From NCBI GenBank assembly GCA_036365145.1, contig JAEOAD010000029.1:25475001-25539000 (forward strand): 64,000 nt of DNA, in the 5' to 3' direction. The notes under the pieces are model-generated. The model worked only from the letters and a program-made list of their open reading frames with translations. It was not told where the DNA came from and searched no databases. This document shows, piece after piece, positions 58,395 through 64,000 of this stretch. Every line of letters starts with the position of its first letter. The stretch's first letter is position 1. Origin of the DNA: Orientallactaga sibirica (lineage: Eukaryota > Chordata > Mammalia > Rodentia > Dipodidae). Made by a program: the position numbers and the translations under genes.

Positions 58395-58770
58395 CATAAC
58401 GGTTAATGATCAATGGGTCAATCTACTGGTGGGTCCATGATTTCATGGCAATAATGTGAAGTAATGGAAATTCAGAGGTGGGGCCTGACTGGAGTAATTT
58501 GGTCACAGTCTGTGTACCCTGAAAAGATACATTTTCCACTGGTCCCTTCCTGTTTCCCCCTCTTTTTCTTGGCTCATATGAGGTAAACATCTTCCTCTAC
58601 TACATGTCCTACCACTTTGATAATCTACCATGCCTCAGGGCCAATGTGATGGGTTGAGCCAAACTTTGACTGTAGCTTCTGAAACTGAATTTAAATAAAT
58701 ATTTCTTCCTTTAAATTGCTTCTTTCATATACTTGACACAATCACGAAAAGTGTAACTAACATATACTCG
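58395..58770 (+). mobile_element. MaLR LTR, sense
   Basis: 'gggtcaatctactggtgggtccatgatttcatggc', 'attcagaggtggggcctgactggag', 'gtaccctgaaaagatac', 'cttcctgtttccccc', 'ctgaaactgaatttaaataaatatttcttcctttaaattg', 'gtgtaactaacata' follow the order of MaLR LTRs, with an aataaa signal near 58696. Confidence 0.65.
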
Positions 58771-60210
58771 TATGGTTTCATGAATTTTTATAAAAGTTTA
58801 AAAGCACACAAAGTTTTCAAGTTCATAATATTCATGTCTTTATTTTATATACAGAATAAATTTTGACATAATCCCTAGAATACTTTTATGTACTTTGTGG
58901 GATAATCTCCAAAACTCTTAGTAGTGCATTAATGAAATTTTTGATGTCTAGTATAAACTCATGGAAATAAAGCTGCTGAAACAATAGAGAGAAGAAAGAA
59001 TAAATAGAAATAATCATAATGAATTTATAATATCATTGAATATAAGACTCTGTTTCATTCTGATAATTCTCCTAAAGAAAATACGTATTCTTGAGAAATT
59101 TAACCATTTTAAGTCTAAAATAATTATATTTTACAGAGACACCAAAAGTTCTACCTTGATGGTCAAAATGTACTTGTTAGATATGCATACATCATTTTTG
59201 GTAAGAAATTAGACTTTCTTATGTTGCCAAGACAATGCCAAGAGGGAGGATTGCAGGTTTATTATGATACATAGAAAATCTACTATGTCACTCTCAAAAG
59301 AGCTTTTCAAACATTACACTTGGAGAGTTGATATTCTTATAAGGTCTGTGTTTGATATTTTGGGGGCAGTATTCAAAAAACAGCCCATACTCCAAGTTGC
59401 ATCCTATGTCAATTTTTTTTTAATGTTTTATAAAATAGGTGTTGTAAACACAGTAACATAAATTGAATTCATTACTACCTACAACTGGGCTTGTGTTACA
59501 ATGGCTGAATAGTTATGACAGGGACCAAAGCCTAAAATATTTATCATTTATTTATTTTGTACAAAAAAAGAGACTTACTGATTTCTGATTTGGGGACATA
59601 ATGCAAATATAAAGACTTGAAAAGATAGTGAAAGTTATCTGGAAATGTTTTTTATATTCTTGTCATTTTCATTCAGTATTTACATGGTGTTGAACATTTT
59701 ATGAGTAATTATCTCTGACTAGGACTTGGAATGTATCTTGCCTGAAGCCTAAATTATAGAGGGATTTTAAAATACAAATGAAAAGATTTTGCATAGTTTA
59801 CTCTGATCAAGAATCCAAATATTCCTAATCAGAAACATGTGAGATTTTCAGTCTCTGATTCAAAACAAATACATTCTTTCCTTTTATTTCATTCATTTTT
59901 ATTAAAATGGATAAGCAAGTGAGTGAAAAGTAGAATGATCAGGAAGACAGTGGATCTATTTATCAGCTTGACTTTGCTTAGCTTTAGAGTGAGGTTATTT
60001 TTGTTCATCCTTTAGTAATATAAGTACTCTCACCCTTAAGTTATTTTCCCCTCTGTGGTTTTGAGAAAATAGCATTTTTATGAAAATATGATTGAATGTT
60101 CTAGACACTACAGTCAAGTTCTTCATTCTTTCTCATATAAATACTCTAAGATGAATTTGAGAACTTGTCCTCTTTTTTACAGCAATAATATATTTTTCAT
60201 TTTAAAATGT
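58771..60210. other. AT-rich intergenic sequence
   Basis: No gene or repeat recognised. Confidence 0.5.
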
Positions 60211-60220
60211 CATATCACAT

Positions 60221-60450
60221 GAAAGCAGACAAGAAGAGTAAGGGGACCAGCAGAAGTGCACTAGGTAAGGGAAGGGGATGAATAACAAAAGGGTACAATG
60301 ACATACATGTGTGAAAATGCCATAATGAAATCCATCGCTTTATATTCTAATTTAAAAATTAATAATAAAGTGAACACCACTATACTTAGGTTTCTCTGGA
60401 AAAAAATAAAGTGTCATATCATTCTTTTGCAAAAAAAAAAAAAAAAAAAA
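60221..60450 (+). mobile_element. L1 3' end with possible 3' transduction
   Basis: The L1 3'UTR end 'gggtacaatgacatacatgtgtgaaaatgccataatgaaatcc..' ends near 60368 in A-rich sequence. About 60 further bases follow with their own aataaa (60405 area), then a poly(A) of about 20 (60431-60450). A 7-bp repeat atcacat lies at 60214-60220 and 60451-60457. This would fit one insertion of a short L1 3' end plus downstream sequence. Confidence 0.55.
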
Positions 60451-60459
60451 ATCACATAG

Positions 60460-60879
60460 CCTAAAGCTAACAAATACAAAACTGATGCAAACTGCAGGAT
60501 CACAATATATCATATTGAAGTTATTTGTTTCACTGTTTTCCTCTGAATAAGTTGAAGTTAATTGATTCATTTTATTGCTCTGAATAAATTAGCAAAATGT
60601 GATGAGGATTGTGTCATGTATGTGTCTTGGTTATACAGTTGGGGGTCCACTCTTGTAAGATGAAAGACCAAATGAACAATTAACAGTGGAAAGACATCTC
60701 CCTACAGCACATAAGACCTCCATGTGCTGAGCATCTATTCAAATGAGAAACAATATAAGCTTGATTTGAAGCTCTGTGCAACCATGCTAAATATTGCCTA
60801 TAGTAATATTATACATGGGAGAATTTAAATGAAAAAGTGATGACATATAGGTTAAAACTGGGAATAAAGGTGATTTATT
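60460..60879. other. AT-rich intergenic sequence
   Basis: Nothing recognised. Confidence 0.45.
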
Positions 60880-60893
60880 TAGAATATTTTTTA

Positions 60894-60922
60894 AATGTGT
60901 TATTTTTATTTATTTGATGGGG

Positions 60923-60968
<46 letters not shown>

Positions 60969-61125
60969 GAGAGAGAATGGGCACACCATGGCCTCAGCCA
61001 CTGCAAACAAACTCCAGAGGGTGCACCCCCTTGTGCATCTGGCTAATGTGGGTCTTGGGGAATCGAACCCAGGTCCTTTGGCTTTGCAGGCAAATGTCTT
61101 AACTGCTAAGCCATCCCTCCAGCCC
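60894..61125 (-). mobile_element. DIP SINE (short form), antisense, with 14-bp TSD
   Basis: T-rich tail, GA microsatellite (60920-60977), 'cagccactgcaaacaaactccagagggtgcacccccttgtgcatctggc', 'ggggaatcgaacccaggtcctttggctttgcaggc', 'ctgctaagccatccctccagccc'. A perfect 14-bp target duplication (tagaatatttttta) lies at 60880-60893 and 61126-61139. Confidence 0.95.
60920..60977. repeat. (GA)n microsatellite in DIP tail
   Basis: Interrupted GA repeat, part of the antisense DIP. Confidence 0.9.
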
Positions 61126-61304
61126 TAGAATATTTTTTACCTAATTTATCTCTTGTTAGGAAGAATCCAATCAAGTGAGAAAGAATTGAAAACATATATG
61201 ATGAAAAAAAAAAAAAACAGGTTTACAAACAGCCAGCAAAAAACAGAATACTGGGTCTAGTGCCAGCCCCTTTAGTCCTGTCAGAATGCTTGTTCATGCT
61301 GAGA

Positions 61305-61711
61305 TGTTGGGCCCTAAGAGGCCCAGGCGTGAGCCCCAGTGGAACTTCCTGAGCCTGGCTAGAGTTTGGCGACCTGTCTTTGGCCTATTACTCTGGTTTA
61401 GGAGTGACTCAGCAAGACCTAAGCCAAAACTGCCTCCGCCCAGCTACTGCTAACGTGGTGAAATACTATTGGCCCCTACACCTTTATCCCATCCTGAGAT
61501 CCCCACCTTCTTTCTCAATGCTATATAAACACCTGCCTACTACAATAAAACGAGATCCTGCTTCGACAAGACTCCTGACCCAATGTGTTTTTCTCTCCAG
61601 TGCCTTGGAGTGGGGGATGTGGGTCGTGGACACTCACCATCCCGCTCAGCCCCAAGGAGGGACCAGCTGGACCGGCTCCTTCTTCAGCCCTACCTGCCAG
61701 AGGACCCGGCA
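61305..61711 (+). mobile_element. Solo LTR, ERVK-type, 407 bp, with 6-bp TSD
   Basis: Begins tgttgggccc and ends gacccggca: TG...CA with imperfect inverted ends. A 6-bp duplication ctgaga flanks it (61299-61304; 61712-61717). A TATA box tatataaa (61522-61529) is followed by aataaa (61544-61549), placing transcription on the plus strand. It is GC- and CpG-richer than the neighbourhood, so relatively young. No internal viral sequence remains. The start resembles the minus-strand start (TGTTGGG) of the 24.6-kb LTR, so the two may be related class II families. The 111- and 63-codon frames in it are not genes. Confidence 0.9.
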
Positions 61712-61719
61712 CTGAGATT

Positions 61720-63020
61720 TGTAATGAAAATTAAACTACAGCTTAATTTCATCACTAAACACCAAAAACTATAAAGTTTTCAGTGAATTTAATCAGGCAT
61801 AGATCACTCGATTGATAAAAAGCACCACTTTTTTGGAATATGATGGATCTCATTGGTACTGGATACTATGTTCCTGTGATCATAATTATTTGTTATTAGG
61901 AATCTTAGGTACAAACAACAAGAAAAGTTTTTATCAACAACTATAGAGTTCAAAGAGCATAGGAGGCATTACGAGAGAAATGTCAACCGAGCTGCTACTG
62001 TCTCCATGACTACAAGCCATGATTAGAAGCACTGGCTCAGAAAAGAGGTTACAGAGTTATTTCCAGTTATGATGATCTCTCTCTCTCTCTCCCTCTTTTT
62101 GTCTCTCTCTCCCATGCTACAGAACTGGAAGCTACCACTGTTCTTTCTGGATAGATTTTCAACACTGCTCTGTCATGATGAAAATGATATAAAAACAGAG
62201 GTCTGTCTCACTTTACTGCCTTTGTTAAATTCAGATCAACAAAATAATTATCCTTAGGTTGTACATAGATAGCCATTAGCCTTAGAGATCATTGTGGATG
62301 GCCCATAATCCCATTTTTCTGATAACAGAAAGGAAAAAGTCACCTCTCCCTGATCAGAGGAACAATGTCCTCTGGTTGGTCCAGGATGGAGCCCATCATT
62401 CACTAACTAGCCTGGTTAAGAGACCACTCTGCACCTACAGAAATGCTAATGAGGTAGGAAGAACAGTTATCCCCTTAACAAGATAATTTACTTAAAGTGC
62501 CAGAAGTCCATCCCTCAGTGCAGTTGTTCACACATGTTTGAGGATACTGTCTGCTTTCTAAATTATTACTAAAAAAAAACACCTTTTTTTTCTTTTTGTC
62601 TTGTTCATGCTTTCTCATAAATGTTCCTGGTTTTTTTTTTTTTTTTCTGATCATGAGACAAAGGACATGATAGTGTGAAAATGTACAACCAGGCAAAATA
62701 TGTTTACTGCTATAATAGCAGCACATAAATTATGCAGATAACCAATTGCTCTCAGATTGGATTTGAAGCCTGTTCCAGGGGAGGTAATTTATGCCTGGAA
62801 CTGAAAATTGAATAAAAATCTTATGACTTGGAAAGTTAAAGCCTTATGGGGAAACCTACCACTGTTCTTTGGCTAAATAGATATGTTGTGCTTTTCAAAT
62901 TGCTCTCCACATGTTTATATTTGTGCTCAAATATTAATACTCTACTTAATTTTGATTAGAGAAGCTTCATTTTGCAGATGGTCATGACTATTTAGATAAT
63001 CCAGGACTCCTCAAGGTATG
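61720..63020. other. Intergenic sequence
   Basis: A short CT-rich stretch lies at 62074-62112 and T runs at 62582-62646. No gene or further repeat assigned with confidence. Confidence 0.45.
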
Positions 63021-63025
63021 AGAAG

Positions 63026-63575
63026 TGGCAGTTGAGTGCTCAGCCATGGGTGAAGCACCTCTACTCCATCCACATGAGCAAGGCGGCAGAAAGAAAGTCA
63101 GCGCTGCTATCACCACTGACTAGAGAAGCTTCTACGACTCAAACTCATCAAAATACTGTAAATAAGATGCTGTTGAGAGCTCAGTGCTAAATGAGACATC
63201 TCCATCATGCCCTCCAAGTCTCAGGGAATATCACTGAAGAGGGGGCATAAATGATGTTAAGAGCCAAAGGATGAAGAGGAGCACTTTGTGGCACTATCCT
63301 CTAGGGATGACATGACTGGTGCATTCGTGACCTCATAGTGGATGCTGTTGTCTTCTCAAGATCTGCACAGTATTGAGTCTGTTCACAATTCAACATAGGT
63401 GATGAAAAAGGGCAGAAACAATGAGACTGCAACATAGAGGTGGAACTACTTGGAAAGAAGTGGGAGTTCAGAGCAATGGAGGAAAGTAGGGGATGCAAAA
63501 GAGGGTAATGGCAGGGAATTATGGTCACATTAAAGTATATTCATATACTAAAATCCTCAATTTAAAAAAGAAACT
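63026..63575 (+). mobile_element. L1 3'UTR (rodent Lx-like), sense
   Basis: The text 'gctcagtgctaaatgagacatctccatcatgccctccaag', 'cactgaagagggggcataaatgatgttaagagccaaaggatgaagagg', 'gatgacatgactggtgcattcgtgacctcatag' is characteristic of older rodent L1 3'UTRs. The end 'gtatattcatatactaaaatcctcaatttaaaaaag' is the 3' terminus. ORF2 is absent, so it is 5'-truncated. A rodent marker. Confidence 0.75.
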
Positions 63576-63579
63576 AAAA

Positions 63580-64000
63580 ACTATTTTTTTTCTTGGTGAT
63601 AGGGAGGGGCTGCCTACTTCCCTAGTCAGCCTAGAGGAGGAAACAACCAAAGAAAAATATTCTCAAGTCTTAAAGTTTTGGTTTTTCTCAGACCTGTGTC
63701 TTCTTTCATCTTCCTTAATTCTTCCATTTAGCATGGGCTTGTCTATGGCTATCCATGCCCCATCATTGTATTTTGAAGCACATAATTTCTTTGATGCAAA
63801 CAACTGCTTTAATTTCACATGTTCAAAGCTGAAAGGCAGAATGAATTTTTCCACGAGTTTTACTCCTATTTACCTGATATTGCAGATGAGATTTACATTA
63901 TGGAAATGAATATTAGAATAAGATACAAGCTTACTGAAATAGAGGGTATAAGGAGATGAGATTTGCAGGAGAGAGTATAAGGAGACAGGGAGTAGGGTAG
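63580..64000. other. Intergenic sequence to window end
   Basis: A 138-codon plus-strand open frame (63493-63909) overlaps the L1 tail and has no recognised domain. No gene supported. Confidence 0.4.

Noticed and set aside
61380..61774. 111-codon and 63-codon frames near 61.4-61.8 kb
   Set aside because: They lie inside or across the solo LTR, whose TG...CA ends and 6-bp duplication explain the sequence.
63493..63909. 138-codon plus-strand open frame at the window end
   Set aside because: It starts in the L1 3' tail and shows no recognisable domain. A truncated exon cannot be excluded, but nothing supports one.

Overview
This window is mammalian nuclear DNA: AT-rich, intron-free of any recognisable exon, and packed with interspersed repeats. 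The repeat types point to a dipodoid rodent (jerboa group). About fifteen to twenty copies belong to the tRNA-derived, B2-superfamily SINE type found in Dipodidae (DIP-like: 'ggctggagagatggcttagtggttaaggc...' head, 'agccagatgcacaaggtggcacatgcatctggagtt' type middle, CT-rich then A-rich tail). These sit beside 7SL-derived B1 copies, B4 (ID+B1 composite) copies, rodent-type L1 3' ends and many MaLR (ORR1-like) LTRs. The species assignment is an inference from repeat families only.

I found no protein-coding gene, tRNA, rRNA or other functional RNA gene that I can support. Open reading frames in the window fall in repeats, microsatellites or their antisense strands. I therefore read it as an intergenic (gene-desert) interval shaped by retrotransposition.

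Layout. 1-5.4 kb: unique AT-rich DNA with one antisense long-form DIP. 5.4-7.9 kb: a 5'-truncated L1 with a perfect 17-bp target duplication. 8-24 kb: microsatellites, scattered DIP, B1, B4 and MaLR copies. 24.5-25.5 kb: a B4 SINE split by a 661-bp antisense solo LTR with a 6-bp target duplication. 25.8-31.3 kb: DIP copies with GAAA and TATG tails, and GATA/CA arrays. 32.2-34.3 kb: a complete non-autonomous MaLR provirus (LTR, about 1.24-kb non-coding interior, LTR). 36.1-38.9 kb: a recent tandem duplication of a 1.41-kb unit, about 99.6% identical by eye. 39.0 kb: a near-intact B1. 44.8-46.1 kb: the 5' part of a class-I (gammaretrovirus-like) ERV on the minus strand. 47.1 kb: a long-form DIP carrying a textbook CTCF motif. 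47.9-49.8 kb: a second MaLR provirus of the same family. 50.6 kb: a probable antisense LTR. 51.7-52.7 kb: an antisense L1 ORF2 fragment broken by an LTR-like insert. 53.5-53.9 kb: a GC-rich degenerate minisatellite. 55-64 kb: L1 pieces, a MaLR LTR, a DIP, and a 407-bp solo LTR with a 6-bp target duplication at 61.3 kb.

The most interesting points are the possible spread of CTCF motifs by the dipodid B2-superfamily SINE, including two forward motifs created by the tandem duplication that face a reverse motif 10 kb away; the fresh 1.41-kb tandem duplication itself; several retroelement insertions whose ends can be fixed to the base; and an unexplained GC-rich minisatellite. No new multi-gene system is present. 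All family assignments were made by reading and need a repeat-library search to confirm.
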